64,000 nt of DNA from Treponema vincentii (GCF_010365865.1 NZ_CP048020.1:2480001-2544000), one strand, 5' to 3'. Counted from the stretch's first letter, positions 46,856-56,361 are shown. The notes: generated by a model from the sequence alone, not told the origin. Numbers and translations are program-made.

Positions 46856-47710
46856 TTAATCGCGCAGCCATTCTACCGTTGCGGTATCGTATTTAACACT
46901 GATAATAGCCGTTTCATTGTATTGAATCTGAGCATCGACCTTTGTGCCTGAAAGAATTTTTTTATCGGGGGATACCAAAAAGCGCCACTGTGGAGGATTG
47001 GTTTTTTGAACCGCTTGGCGGGCAATTTCATCGGGTAAATTGAGAAATTGGCGGGGCTGCAAACTGCCTTTTTGCGTTACCAGCAAGTATCCGTTATCGA
47101 TTTTTAAATCGAGTGAGACGGACACACCGCTTGAGAATACCGCCATTCCGCGACCGCCGCGCAAGATCATCACACGGTCGAGCCCCGGCTCCCCCTTCCA
47201 TGAACCGGCAAGCGAATCAACAGTGTCGATGTATCCGAACTCCGTATTCTGCTCAGTTTGTGGCAGGGAATGCGCAAGTTGCTCCAGCGGAACCGAAAAG
47301 TCAAAGAGGTTGAACACTAACAGTCGGGAATCAAGGAGAATCTTGTTAATATTATCGTATACTTTTGAAATGATGCGGGTAAACTGATCTTTTCGTCCCT
47401 TTAAAATAAGTTCAAGCTTAATCCCCTCCGGAACCTCTTCCAATGCCCCGAAGAAAATATATTCAATAGCCGGATTTTTAGGAAAATCAACCGGCGCGGA
47501 CTCATTACGCAAATCAAAGATAGTATAGGTTTTAAGTTCTTTAATAAAAGAGAAAACAAGATTATCAACCGTTTGGGCAATCTGTTCGTTCATAGTAGGA
47601 GCCTGTAATTGATATACGGCAACGCCCGGAAGCGCCGAAAGCACCGGTGGCAGGCTAATAAGCAGAAGGAGAAGCATTATGTAAAGTTTCTTTGTTTCTC
47701 TATATTTCAT
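46856..47710 (-). CDS. Exported hypothetical protein
   Basis: 284 residues; family not recognised, probably treponeme-specific. Signal peptide LYIMLLLLLISLPPVLSALP. The mature part includes a segment resembling PEGA/TPM-associated surface helpers (PGVAVYQLQAPTMNEQIAQT..NLVFSFIKELKTYTIFDLRN), a pattern typical of treponemal proteins that estimate total expression of secreted functions, followed by beta strands around GSWKGEPGLDRVMILRGGRG. It lies between smpB and the DinG-like gene on the same strand with gaps under 10 bp. Confidence 0.65.
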   Translation of the reverse strand: MKYRETKKLYIMLLLLLISLPPVLSALPGVAVYQLQAPTMNEQIAQTVDNLVFSFIKELKTYTIFDLRNESAPVDFPKNPAIEYIFFGALEEVPEGIKLELILKGRKDQFTRIISKVYDNINKILLDSRLLVFNLFDFSVPLEQLAHSLPQTEQNTEFGYIDTVDSLAGSWKGEPGLDRVMILRGGRGMAVFSSGVSVSLDLKIDNGYLLVTQKGSLQPRQFLNLPDEIARQAVQKTNPPQWRFLVSPDKKILSGTKVDAQIQYNETAIISVKYDTATVEWLRD

Positions 47711-47719
47711 TGCTCGTTA

Positions 47720-48184
47720 TTACCTGTTCTTTAGCTGCAATTCCCGTTGTACATCCCGCTTAATATCCCGTTCTTTTATGTCAGCGCGTTTATCAAACTG
47801 CTTTTTCCCTTTACAAATTCCCAGCATAACCTTAATTCGACCTCGCTTTAAGTAAAATTCAAGCGGGATGAGCGTATAGCCTTTTTCTTCCGTTTTTCGA
47901 GTTAATCGTTTAATTTCATCCTTATGCAGCAGCAGTTTCTTAGGACGGTCAGGATCATGGTTAAATATTGAAGAATATACATATTCCGAAATGTGAAAAT
48001 TCTTTAACCATACCTCATTTCGTATAATTTCGGCAAACGAGTCGGGGAACGAAATGCGCCCGTCCCGTACCGATTTTATTTCGGTACCTTGCAACGCAAT
48101 TCCGCACTCTATTGTTTCTTCGATAGAATAGTCAAAATGCGCTTTTTAATTTTTTGCGATAATTTTTATCGACTCTCCATCCAT
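47720..48184 (-). pseudogene. smpB: SsrA-binding protein SmpB, in-frame stop at codon 13
   Basis: From the ATG at 48184 the frame reads MDGESIKIIAKN, TAA (48146-48148), then KAHFDYSIEETIECGIALQG and TEIKSVRDGRISF to the end; 154 codons, normal for SmpB. Ordinary SmpB has KNRKAHHDY-type sequence here, so TAA replaces a Lys/Arg codon. SmpB carries tmRNA to stalled ribosomes. As read, only the part from a TTG at 48094 could be made without readthrough, lacking conserved N-terminal RNA-binding residues. A base-call error or real nonsense mutation are both possible. Confidence 0.85.
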
Positions 48185-48338
48185 TAAGCTTATTATATTC
48201 ATCTGAAAATACTTGTCAACGTGGAAGCAAAATGGTACTGTATTGGAGGTATCTTTAAAGAGTCGGTTAGCTTTTTAGAGGTTCTCACTGGCTGCCTTCA
48301 CTCGGATGTGTCAGCATCACCGGTAAAATAGGTTTTTT

Positions 48339-49054
48339 ATGTTTTTTCAACGGTACAAATTTACTTCATATACTGAACGACGAGCAAAACGGTTTAGAAT
48401 TTTCCGTACTGCCTTTATTATTTTCTTAATTTTTATACTGTATCAGCTTATCAGTTCGTATATTATCGCCGCATACCGAATTCAAGCGGATACGATGCAG
48501 CCGACTTTTTTCCTCCGGTGATATGATTATCACAACCCCCTTTTATTCCCCTCAAAAAGATATTGAACGGGGTACACTCGTAACGGTCGAACCGATTGAA
48601 CGGCCCCATCAAAATTTTTTTGAAAAAATGGTGCAAAAAGTCGTTGCCTTTTTTACCTTCCAGCTGGTCAATCCCTTTTCAGCTAATCAGCCGTCGCAAG
48701 CAAAACCTTTTTGTTCGGCGCGTTGTCGGCATTCCCGGTGATACACTATATATGGAAGATTTTGTGCTGCATATCAAAACAAAAGACGGCGAGCATTTCT
48801 TAACTGAATTTGAAGTAACAAAAAACGACTATAACGTCAAAAGCGAAAACCTACCGGAGAATTGGGATACGTCACTGCCATTCTCGGGCTCTTATCCCGA
48901 AATTACGCTCAAAGAGGGGGAATATTTTGTACTCTGCGACAATCGAATTGCATCAAGCGATTCACGCCTCTGGGGGCCATTACAAGCGACAACACAGATT
49001 AAGGGACGCATCCTAATGCGATATTGGCCGTTTTCCCGCATTTCAATTTTCTAG
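48339..49054 (+). pseudogene. Signal peptidase I-like protein, two frameshifts and altered catalytic residues
   Basis: Three frames join: membrane anchor FIIFLIFILYQLISSYIIAA and IQADTMQPTFF, then SGDMIITTPFYSPQKDIERG.., then LFVRRVVGIPGDTLYMEDF to CDNRIASSDSRLWGP. Shifts lie near 48507-48517 (T6C2 run) and 48676-48680 (T4 run); removing one base at each restores 237 residues. The nucleophile box has Thr-Met instead of Ser-Met, and the general-base box has Arg-Arg instead of Lys-Arg, so catalysis is doubtful even if the shifts are errors. The box E DNR..SDSR is kept. Confidence 0.75.
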
Positions 49055-49069
49055 CCCGAAACCATACCC

Positions 49070-50266
49070 GTGAAGCCGTCCGGTCTTTACATTCATATCC
49101 CATTCTGCACACAAAAATGCCGCTATTGCGATTTTTATTCGATAACGCAAAAAGCGGGCTTTTTCCCTTATCATCCTAATCCCCAATTTATCGAGCGACT
49201 CCTGCAAGACGTCCGTTCTTTTAAAGAACGCTATGCTATTGAAGCATGGAAAACCGTCTATATCGGCGGCGGTACACCTTCGCTGCTGCACCCCGATGAT
49301 ATTAGCACCCTTGCGGCCGGTATCCGTAAAGAGCAGTATCTGGCGGTTCAAGAATTTACGATAGAGGCAAATCCCGAGGATATTCATCCCGAATGGCTTG
49401 CAGCCTGTAGCGAAGGCAGTATCAACCGGCTTTCCATCGGCGTACAGACTTTTGATAACGATGTATTGGCCGTAAACGGACGCCGCGGGTCAAAAGAAAA
49501 AACGATAACAGCGTTGAATACGATAAAAAGCCGATGGCACGGCGAACTTTCCTGTGATTTAATCGCAGGTCTGACAGGTCAAACCGCGCAGAGCCTTTCC
49601 GACGATGTGCAGCGACTCATCGATTACCGCATCGAGCACATCTCCCTCTACGGGCTTTGCAGCGAAGAACCGCTCCCCGATACCCGTGAAGATTTTATTT
49701 CCGAGCTTTTACGGGAGAACACCGAGCTTTTAGCTGAAAACGGGTACATCCGGTATGAGGTGTCGAATTTTTCGTATCGGGATAAGCACCGTTCCCTGCA
49801 TAACCAAATTTATTGGAATATGGAACCATACGTCGGAATCGGCCCTGTTGCATGCGGAACTCTGATACATGAAGATAGCGGCGGAAAATTTATCGCAGCG
49901 GAGCGTTTTGAAGGAATCAAAGATATCGGCAAATGGATGACCGCAGCCGACCGTACTTCGGTATATCCGTGTGAACATATCGACCGGAATATCTTTTTGG
50001 AAGAGGTTCTGCTGATGGGTTTCCGACTTTCGGAAGGGATTAACCGGCCGGCATTTGCACGGCGGTTCGGCGCGGATATTACTGCCTTTATCGGCAATAC
50101 CCTCCGCCTCTGGGAAAAACGCAGGCAGTGCCGCATCGGAGCCGATCGGGTCTACCTTACTGAAGAAGGCCTGCTTTTTCTCAACCGCTTTTTAATCGAT
50201 GCGCTGTCGGAACTGGATACAAAAGCACAATGCCCTGCCGGAAAGCCTCTTGACCTCGACGGTTAA
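49070..50266 (+). CDS. Radical SAM HemW-like protein (coproporphyrinogen III oxidase family)
   Basis: 398 residues. The radical SAM cluster motif is CTQKCRYCDFYS at residues ~12-23 after GLYIHIPF, followed by VYIGGGTPSLL, FTIEANPEDI, RLSIGVQTFD and the HemW C-terminal domain (LLMGFRLSEGINRPAFARRF). HemW proteins are heme chaperones related to HemN. The start is GTG at 49070; no strong ribosome site is seen. It follows the signal peptidase-like gene by 15 bp. Confidence 0.88.
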   Translation: MKPSGLYIHIPFCTQKCRYCDFYSITQKAGFFPYHPNPQFIERLLQDVRSFKERYAIEAWKTVYIGGGTPSLLHPDDISTLAAGIRKEQYLAVQEFTIEANPEDIHPEWLAACSEGSINRLSIGVQTFDNDVLAVNGRRGSKEKTITALNTIKSRWHGELSCDLIAGLTGQTAQSLSDDVQRLIDYRIEHISLYGLCSEEPLPDTREDFISELLRENTELLAENGYIRYEVSNFSYRDKHRSLHNQIYWNMEPYVGIGPVACGTLIHEDSGGKFIAAERFEGIKDIGKWMTAADRTSVYPCEHIDRNIFLEEVLLMGFRLSEGINRPAFARRFGADITAFIGNTLRLWEKRRQCRIGADRVYLTEEGLLFLNRFLIDALSELDTKAQCPAGKPLDLDG

Positions 50267-50286
50267 TCATTGTTATTCTATGTGCT

Positions 50287-50649
50287 ATGACAGAAACGGA
50301 TAAAATAGCGTTGATAGATTTGGATGAAGAAGATTACGATACGGTTTTAGCTGAGGATATTGTCTTTGACGGGATCATTAAGTTTGAAAAGCCCTTTATG
50401 ATAAAGGGTGCCGTACAAGGAACCATTCAATCTTCAAGCGATTTAATGATCAGTGAATATGCAAAAGTAAAGGCAAAGATAAACGCAGACCGCGTTATTA
50501 TTAAAGGCGAGGTCATCGGTAATGTTACTGCTACAACATCCGTACATGTATTTGCCTCAGGTAAATTAACCGGCGACGTAACAGCTCCCGAAGTAATACT
50601 GGATAGCGGTTGTTTTTTCAGCGGAATTTGTACGATGAATCGGCACTAG
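50287..50649 (+). CDS. Bactofilin (polymer-forming cytoskeletal protein)
   Basis: 120 residues. The beta-helix core shows regular valine/isoleucine-glycine steps: IVFDGIIKFEKPFMIKGAVQ, ISEYAKVKAKINADRVIIKG, EVIGNVTATTSVHVFASGKL, TGDVTAPEVILDSGCFFSG. This is the bactofilin domain, which polymerises without nucleotide and supports cell shape or envelope work. It starts 20 bp after the HemW-like gene and is followed at 13 bp by a TPR gene, suggesting one operon. Confidence 0.9.
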   Translation: MTETDKIALIDLDEEDYDTVLAEDIVFDGIIKFEKPFMIKGAVQGTIQSSSDLMISEYAKVKAKINADRVIIKGEVIGNVTATTSVHVFASGKLTGDVTAPEVILDSGCFFSGICTMNRH

Positions 50650-50662
50650 AGGTTGTAAGAAC

Positions 50663-51301
50663 GTGTTTGCTTTTCGCAAAAGATTTCCGGCAGGAATCGC
50701 ATTAGTTTTTTTAACGCTCTTTTTTCCCTATTGTATTTATGCACAAAAGGGTGATGATGCGCTGGTATTATATCGTGAAGGCCGCTATAAAGAATCCGCA
50801 TCGGTATGTTTAAACGAAATAGAACGAATGCCCCGCAATATCGACAGCTATGTTGTGCTGACATGGGCGCTGCTTGCCGACGAACGCTATCAGGAAGCGG
50901 CCGACTGGACAGTTAAAGGGCGGGAAGTTTCGCAATATGATCCGCGGCTTATTGAAAGCCATGCACAAGCGCTCTATCACCTTGGAAGGAACGAAGAGAG
51001 TCTGCATCTCTTTGAAGAGTATATCGCCTATGCGCCTAACGGTACGAAGGTAAGCGGCGTGTATTATCATATCGGAGAATTGTATTTGCGTATGGCAAAA
51101 TACCGTCATGCCGATATAGCCTTTTCTACCGCTATCAGGTTGGAACCGCTCAATAGCGTGTGGTGGACGAGGCTTGCGTACTCGCGGGAACAGGCAAAGG
51201 AATACCGGGCAGCATTGGAGGCGTATTCGTCTGCATTGCAGCTGAATAAAAATTCAACCGATGCTCAAAAAGGTTATGAACGCGTACTGCACCGCTTTTA
51301 A
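50663..51301 (+). CDS. Exported TPR-repeat protein
   Basis: 212 residues. Signal peptide FPAGIALVFLTLFFPYCIYA. Several TPR motifs follow from residue ~30: DALVLYREGRYKESASVCLN, VVLTWALLADERYQEAADW, HAQALYHLGRNEESLHLF, YHIGELYLRMAKYRHADIAF and RLAYSREQAKEYRAALEAYS. TPR proteins act as scaffolds for envelope complexes. The start is GTG at 50663. Position after the bactofilin gene hints at a shared role in cell-envelope organisation; that is inferred. Confidence 0.85.
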   Translation: MFAFRKRFPAGIALVFLTLFFPYCIYAQKGDDALVLYREGRYKESASVCLNEIERMPRNIDSYVVLTWALLADERYQEAADWTVKGREVSQYDPRLIESHAQALYHLGRNEESLHLFEEYIAYAPNGTKVSGVYYHIGELYLRMAKYRHADIAFSTAIRLEPLNSVWWTRLAYSREQAKEYRAALEAYSSALQLNKNSTDAQKGYERVLHRF

Positions 51302-51357
51302 TCCGTCGCAGCGCCCGCCCTTCTGCTTGACTCTTTGTGCAGGTTTTCTTCATTAAT

Positions 51358-52890
51358 ATGAATGTTCAATTATGTTCAATACGAATTGAAACGCTCGGAT
51401 GCAGGCTTAATCAAACGGAGGCTGAGTCCTTTGCCGCGCTGTGTACCGATGCAGGATTTTCCATCTATACCGGCCATGCCGATTATGCCGGATACGCCGG
51501 TACAACGCCTGCCGACACTCCAACGATAACAGCCCCGGAATCCGCGGCTCCCATTCGATTATCTTCCGCGCTGCCGCCCGAACAGACGGTTCTCTGCTTT
51601 GTGAATACATGCACGGTAACCGGCAAAGCGGAACAAAAGGCGCGCCGGCTGATCAGATTACTGGTGAAGACACACCCCCATGCTGTTATTCTGGTAACAG
51701 GCTGCTATGCGCAACTGGAAGCCGCGGAAATAGAAGCGCTACACCCCCACATACTCGCGTTTCCCGGACAACAGAAAGATTTATTAACCGAAATACCGGC
51801 ATACCTTGCAAAATTGGTAGCCGACAGCGCTTACTTTGACACAGCCTTTTTTCTAAGCGCAGTGCGCGCCTACCTTACCGACCTGACAACCAAAGCTCCG
51901 CAGCATACACAAAACAAACCGGTACAAAACTCATCAGTACAAAATACATCCATACACGGCATACGGGAGAACCGGCTATTCGCACTCAGCTCCCCGCATT
52001 TTTTATTTCACTCACGCGCACTGCTGAAAATTCAGGACGGCTGTAACGATGCCTGTGCTTATTGCAGGATACGGCTTGCACGGGGAAAATCCGTGTCGCT
52101 GCCCGCCACCGAAGTCCTCGAACGGCTTCGCTGTATAGAAGAAACCGGTGCTCATGAAGTAACACTGACGGGCGTGAACCTGTCGCAGTACCGGAGCGAA
52201 GCCGGGGACTTTGCCGATATGCTCAAACTCATACTGGAAAACACTGAGATGCGTATCCGCATTTCGAGCCTTTATCCCGATAGGATCGATGAGACACTTG
52301 TTCCGCTGCTGGCACATCCGCAGATTTGCCCCCACTTCCACCTTTCCGTACAATCGGGCAGCGATACCGTCCTTAAAGCGATGCACCGAGGCTACAGGAA
52401 AGCTACCATATATCAAGCGGTTTCCGAACTTCGCCGCGTAAAGGACAATCCGTTTATCGGTGCGGATATCATCGCCGGTTTCCCCGGTGAAACGGAAGCT
52501 GATTTTGAGGAAACGTACCGGATGTGCCGTGAACTTGAGTTTGCGGGAATACATGCGTTTCCCTTCTCCGCCCGCCCGGGAACAGAGGCGTGGAAAATGC
52601 AGCCAAAAGTACCTGAACGGATTGCAGGTCAACGGATGAAAAAGCTGAACGAACTGGCGGAAACGCAATCCGCATCATATTTACAGGCATGGGATGGAAA
52701 ACTGATATGCGGGGTTGTCGAAGCGCCGCGCAACGGACAGCAAACCGTTATCACGGAAAACTATCTTTCGTTGCTTTTAATACGGGATTCTTTACAGGAG
52801 CGTAATTTACACGGCGGCGAATATGTCCGTGTACGAGTGCAGGGAAAGAATGCCGTACTAACGGAAATCATCTCCGACCCGCACAGCTAA
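51358..52890 (+). CDS. mtaB: tRNA t6A37 methylthiotransferase MtaB
   Basis: About 510 residues. UPF0004 N-terminal domain with ETLGCRLNQTEAESF, FVNTCTVTGKAEQKARR, LVTGCYAQLEAAE; radical SAM motif DGCNDACAYCRIRLARGKS; C-terminal TRAM-like part. It adds a methylthio group to t6A at position 37 of ANN-decoding tRNAs. A poorly conserved insert of about 50 residues (Thr/Gln-rich, near 165-215) precedes the radical SAM domain. The ATG at 51358 starts the conserved sequence; the frame opens at 51337. It follows the TPR gene closely. Confidence 0.9.
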   Translation: MNVQLCSIRIETLGCRLNQTEAESFAALCTDAGFSIYTGHADYAGYAGTTPADTPTITAPESAAPIRLSSALPPEQTVLCFVNTCTVTGKAEQKARRLIRLLVKTHPHAVILVTGCYAQLEAAEIEALHPHILAFPGQQKDLLTEIPAYLAKLVADSAYFDTAFFLSAVRAYLTDLTTKAPQHTQNKPVQNSSVQNTSIHGIRENRLFALSSPHFLFHSRALLKIQDGCNDACAYCRIRLARGKSVSLPATEVLERLRCIEETGAHEVTLTGVNLSQYRSEAGDFADMLKLILENTEMRIRISSLYPDRIDETLVPLLAHPQICPHFHLSVQSGSDTVLKAMHRGYRKATIYQAVSELRRVKDNPFIGADIIAGFPGETEADFEETYRMCRELEFAGIHAFPFSARPGTEAWKMQPKVPERIAGQRMKKLNELAETQSASYLQAWDGKLICGVVEAPRNGQQTVITENYLSLLLIRDSLQERNLHGGEYVRVRVQGKNAVLTEIISDPHS

Positions 52891-52935
52891 CCGAAGCAAC
52901 CTCACATCATTTTGATGGGTAATAGGTAATGGTAT

Positions 52936-52980
52936 CGATGGGCATCTCTAAAAGTCTAACCGAGTTTTTAGAGATGCTCT
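52936..52980. terminator. Bidirectional terminator between mtaB and the solute-binding gene
   Basis: GGGCATCTCTAAAAG..TTTTTAGAGATGCTC hairpin with GTCTAACCGAG loop. The same TCTAACCGAG loop and stem occur as the third hairpin of the repeats at 7066-7205 and 61555-61697. It lies between convergent genes. Confidence 0.8.
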
Positions 52981-52985
52981 ATTAT

Positions 52986-54627
52986 TTATAAGGGAAACAC
53001 TATTACCCGCGTCATATCGAGGCTGTACGGATTGTCGGCAAACGCAATATCCTTCACCTTTTCCGAATTGTATACTGCCATCTCCCTCGCGTAAGAAATC
53101 GGTATGTTCACCGCCTCATCGTGCAGCGTTGTTAAAATGAACCGGTAATCGTCCCGTATCGCATCTTCGTCTACGGTACTCATCATACCGGCAATACAGG
53201 CATCGATGCGCGCTTTTTGCACCAAGCCTGCCTGAGAGGTTTTATCCAACCCGTCGTCCGCCATCGCAGTCAAAAAGACATGCGGGTCTTGGGGAAAGCC
53301 GTAAGTGTCGTTGACGGACAGTTCAAATGCACCCGACGTACCGGTATCGAACCACGTCATCGTTTCGTACCCCTGCAAGACAAGATCAATGCCGATATCC
53401 GCAAGCTGCCCTTTTACCGCTGTCAGTATTTGCCCGTCGATGGGCTTTGCACTCTGATAAATCGCCCGCAGCTGTAATGGCGTTCCATTGCGCATCCGTA
53501 TTCCCTTGCCATTCAGTTCCGTCCAACCGGCCTGCTCAAGCAGAGACACCGCACGCGCTTTATCGTATTGATACGGCGGCAGCGCAACATCGCAATACGG
53601 CATATCGCGGGTAAACAGCGTATCCGCCTTAACCTCGCTTCCGTGCAGTACCGTATTGATAATTTCATCTTTATTGATTGCGTACTCAAGCGCCAAACGC
53701 AACTGCTTATCCCGCGTAAGCGGCGAAGACGCATTGAGCAGCAGATTTCGTGTAATATAAGTTTTATCCGAAAACCGCACGGTCAACCCAGCCCTCGCAC
53801 CGTTCTGATTCGCCATTCCGTTCTGCGCCGGCATCCTGACCTGCTCCAGTATATCGTAGGTAATTTGATACGAACCGAACAGTACATCGATTTCTCCCGC
53901 TTTAAGCGCAAGAGCGCGACTATCCGCATCGGGGATAATCATTACGGTAAACGACTCCAGTCCGCCGTTTTGTCCATACCATTGCGGATTTTTTGTAAAC
54001 CGATACCGCTGCCCCGCAACACAGTTTGCCGCCTTTATCTCGTAGGGATCCCGTTCCCGCCGTATCCGCTGTATAGGAGCCGTAGGGATTATTCCCGTTT
54101 TCAAACAGACGAGGAGAAAGCATCCCAAACGCCGACGCACTTAACTCCTGCAAAACGGCAGGGTAAGGCTCTGCATAGCGGAACCGCACCGTGTATTCAT
54201 CTGCCGCCTCCACCGCACTGATCCGCGAAACCGCCCCATAATAGCCGAGATAGTCCCCGACAAATTCCTGCATCTTTTCAATGTTGACCTTTACCGCCTC
54301 CGCAGTAAACTGCTCCCCATCGGTAAACGTAACCCCGCGCCGTAAATGAAACGTCCACGAATGTTCGTCATGCTCCCACCTTTCGGCAAGAGCCGGTTTC
54401 ACTTCCCCATTCTCAAACCGGACAAGCGTTTCATACACCATCTCCGAATAATGAGAAAACCCAAGCCCGTCCATAATCCCAATCGGCTCATAACTTGCAA
54501 AATCGACCGCTTCTCCGACAATCAACTCATCACGGCCTTTTACCTCCGACGTATTTTTGCATCCCGACATGGCAATCAGCGCCGCAACCGACACCGCTGC
54601 AATCCACCGTATTTTTCTTGTATTCAT
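52986..54627 (-). pseudogene. ABC importer solute-binding lipoprotein, one frameshift in this sequence
   Basis: The first frame starts MNTRKIRWIAAVSVAALIAM with lipobox SGC and continues GRDELIVGEAVDFASYEPIG, WTFHLRRGVTFTDGEQFTAE to DTAGTG. The second continues PYEIKAANCVAGQRYRFTKN to the end. Removing one base in GGATCCC at about 54048-54054 gives the family motif GTGPY and 546 residues. It is an SBP_bac_5 protein of the nickel/oligopeptide class. GGAGG lies 5 nt before the ATG at 54627, which overlaps the stop of the ATPase upstream. With the four following genes it forms a full importer. Confidence 0.85.
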
Positions 54628-55319
54628 ACAAACCTCCATTGTTTTTTGTTACTTCTAAGTCTGATGATCTTCCCCTTATTTTCCGTTATAAAAGCGGCTG
54701 CCCGCAGGTCATGTGTGATAAATAAATATGCGCACTGCGTCTCTTTTTGCAGCCGTTTTAAGAGCTGAAGGATATGCAGCATCACCGTAGGATCAAGCCC
54801 CGCGACGGCTTCATCCAGCACGGCGAGCTTCGGTCTAATAGATAGCGCACGGATAATGCATATCCTTTTTTGCTGACCGCCCGACAATTCATGCGGATAC
54901 TTTTCCAAAAGATAGGCAGGAATATCGGCGGTATCCAGCAGCGGAGCAAGCCGAGCCATACACTCCTTTTCAGAAAATCGGCAAAAATGCTGCAGCGGCT
55001 CGCAAAGGCTTTTCTTAATTTTTTGCCTTGGGTCAAAGCAGTTCAGGCTATCCTGAAACACGGGTTGAATATGCCGGTAGAGCGTTCTCCTGCGGGCAAG
55101 CGGGAAAACATCCTCGCCGTCCCACCGGATGCTGCCTACAGTCGGTTTTTCAAAACCGCAGATAAGACGCGCCAAGGTACTTTTTCCGCTGCCGCTTTCG
55201 CCGATAAGCGCAACCGTCTCCCCGTCCCCGATCGTCAACGAAAAATCCTCCAGCACCGGCACACTGCCTTTCCTGCCGTTGTCCGTATAGCGTTTTGTTA
55301 CCTGTTTTACTTCAAGCAT
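54624..55319 (-). CDS. Nickel/peptide ABC transporter ATPase (OppF/NikE type)
   Basis: About 231 residues. Walker A IGESGSGKSTLARLICGF, signature ELSGGQQKRICIIR, Walker B KLAVLDEAVAGLDP (here Glu-Ala-Val in place of the usual EPT, still an acid), switch FITHD. GGAG lies 5 nt before the ATG at 55319; the longer frame up to 55526 runs through hairpin repeats and is not real. The stop overlaps the solute-binding gene (ATGA). It pairs with the second ATPase at 55513. Confidence 0.9.
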   Translation of the reverse strand: MLEVKQVTKRYTDNGRKGSVPVLEDFSLTIGDGETVALIGESGSGKSTLARLICGFEKPTVGSIRWDGEDVFPLARRRTLYRHIQPVFQDSLNCFDPRQKIKKSLCEPLQHFCRFSEKECMARLAPLLDTADIPAYLLEKYPHELSGGQQKRICIIRALSIRPKLAVLDEAVAGLDPTVMLHILQLLKRLQKETQCAYLFITHDLRAAAFITENKGKIIRLRSNKKQWRFV

Positions 55320-55369
55320 CGCTTCTCCTCTATAAAATATCCACGTGCACACATGAAAAGAAAAATCTT

Positions 55370-55543
55370 CCGCCATGGAGGGCGGTGTTAAACAAATATA
55401 CATCCGTGTATATTTGTTTAACTTCGAGTTTGTTCCCACAAACTCGATTCTGTGGATACTCCCTGGCATCCTTGCCAGTATAACGATATTTTGATCTTGC
55501 CAAAATTTGCAGTCAAAAGTGTACATGGACGTACACTTTTGAC
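55370..55543. repeat. Array of hairpins with TCC/GGA loops
   Basis: Five hairpins in a row: CCGCC/GGCGG loop ATGGAG (55370-55385); a 15-bp stem with loop ATCCGT (55387-55422); TCGAGTTTGT/ACAAACTCGA loop TCCC (55424-55447); CTGGC/GCCAG loop ATCCTT (55463-55478); GTCAAAAGTGTAC/GTACACTTTTGAC loop ATGGAC (55512-55543). Stems differ but every loop contains TCC or, on this strand, GGA. It lies between two ATPase genes of one operon. Confidence 0.85.
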
Positions 55544-56361
55544 GATGATAGTAATTCGGCTGTGTACGGATGCCGGGGATTTTTCAGAACCGTTTCGGCG
55601 GTTCCTGTCTCTACTATTTCACCCTCTTTCATCACGGCAATACGTTCTGCAATATTCGCAACGGCATTCATATCGTGCGAAACAAACAGCAATGCGGCTT
55701 GGGTCTCTCTTACCGCTTTTGCAAGCAGTTGTAAAACAATACCGCAATTACCGGCATCCAGTGCGCCGGTCGGCTCGTCGGCAATGAGCAACACGGGACG
55801 CAGCAAAACGGCAATCGCAACCATAACCCGCTGCAGCATTCCGCCGCTTAATTGCCCCGGATAGCTTTCCATAACACGTTCCGCATCGGGAAGCCCTACG
55901 GCACGGAGCAGTTCATACCCCAGCCGGAAAGCCTCACGTATACTGCAATGACGGTGAGCCTTAATCGTTTCCATAAAATGGCGCTTTATTTTCATACACG
56001 GATCAAATGCCGCATGCGGATTTTGCATGACATACCCGATATCTTTTCCGTTGATTTTTTGCTGTTCCTTTGGGGATAATCGCAGTAGTTCTTTACCACA
56101 CAGCCGGATACTGCCGCTTTGCTGCGCACGGCCTTTGAGTAAACCGAGTATCGCTTTGCACACGGAACTTTTGCCGCTGCCGCTTTCACCGATCAAACCG
56201 AACGTTTCTCCCCGCGCAATGGAAAAACCGATATTGCGTATTTTCGTTCTTTCATTCGGATATTCGATGCACAAGCCGCTTACGGAAAGGATCGGTTCCA
56301 CCTTCGCCGGGTCTCCCGTATACTGTACATATTGCGGCATGAGCATACTCGCTTCATTCAT
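55513..56361 (-). CDS. Nickel/peptide ABC transporter ATPase (OppD/NikD type)
   Basis: About 282 residues. Walker A IGESGSGKSSVCKAI, the Q-loop GYVMQNPHAAFDP, signature QLSGGMLQRVMVAI, Walker B LLIADEPTGALDA, switch VSHDM, and the OppD-like NPRHPYTAELL end. The preferred start ATG (56361) overlaps the permease stop by 8 nt. The last eight codons (KVYVHVHF and stop) are read from a hairpin repeat, so the native C-terminus has been replaced by repeat sequence; the family normally continues a little beyond. Confidence 0.9.
   Translation of the reverse strand: MNEASMLMPQYVQYTGDPAKVEPILSVSGLCIEYPNERTKIRNIGFSIARGETFGLIGESGSGKSSVCKAILGLLKGRAQQSGSIRLCGKELLRLSPKEQQKINGKDIGYVMQNPHAAFDPCMKIKRHFMETIKAHRHCSIREAFRLGYELLRAVGLPDAERVMESYPGQLSGGMLQRVMVAIAVLLRPVLLIADEPTGALDAGNCGIVLQLLAKAVRETQAALLFVSHDMNAVANIAERIAVMKEGEIVETGTAETVLKNPRHPYTAELLSSSKVYVHVHF

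Noticed and set aside
55320-55526. Long N-terminal extension of the OppF-type ATPase
   Set aside because: It passes through the hairpin array; the ATG at 55319 has a good ribosome site and matches the family start.
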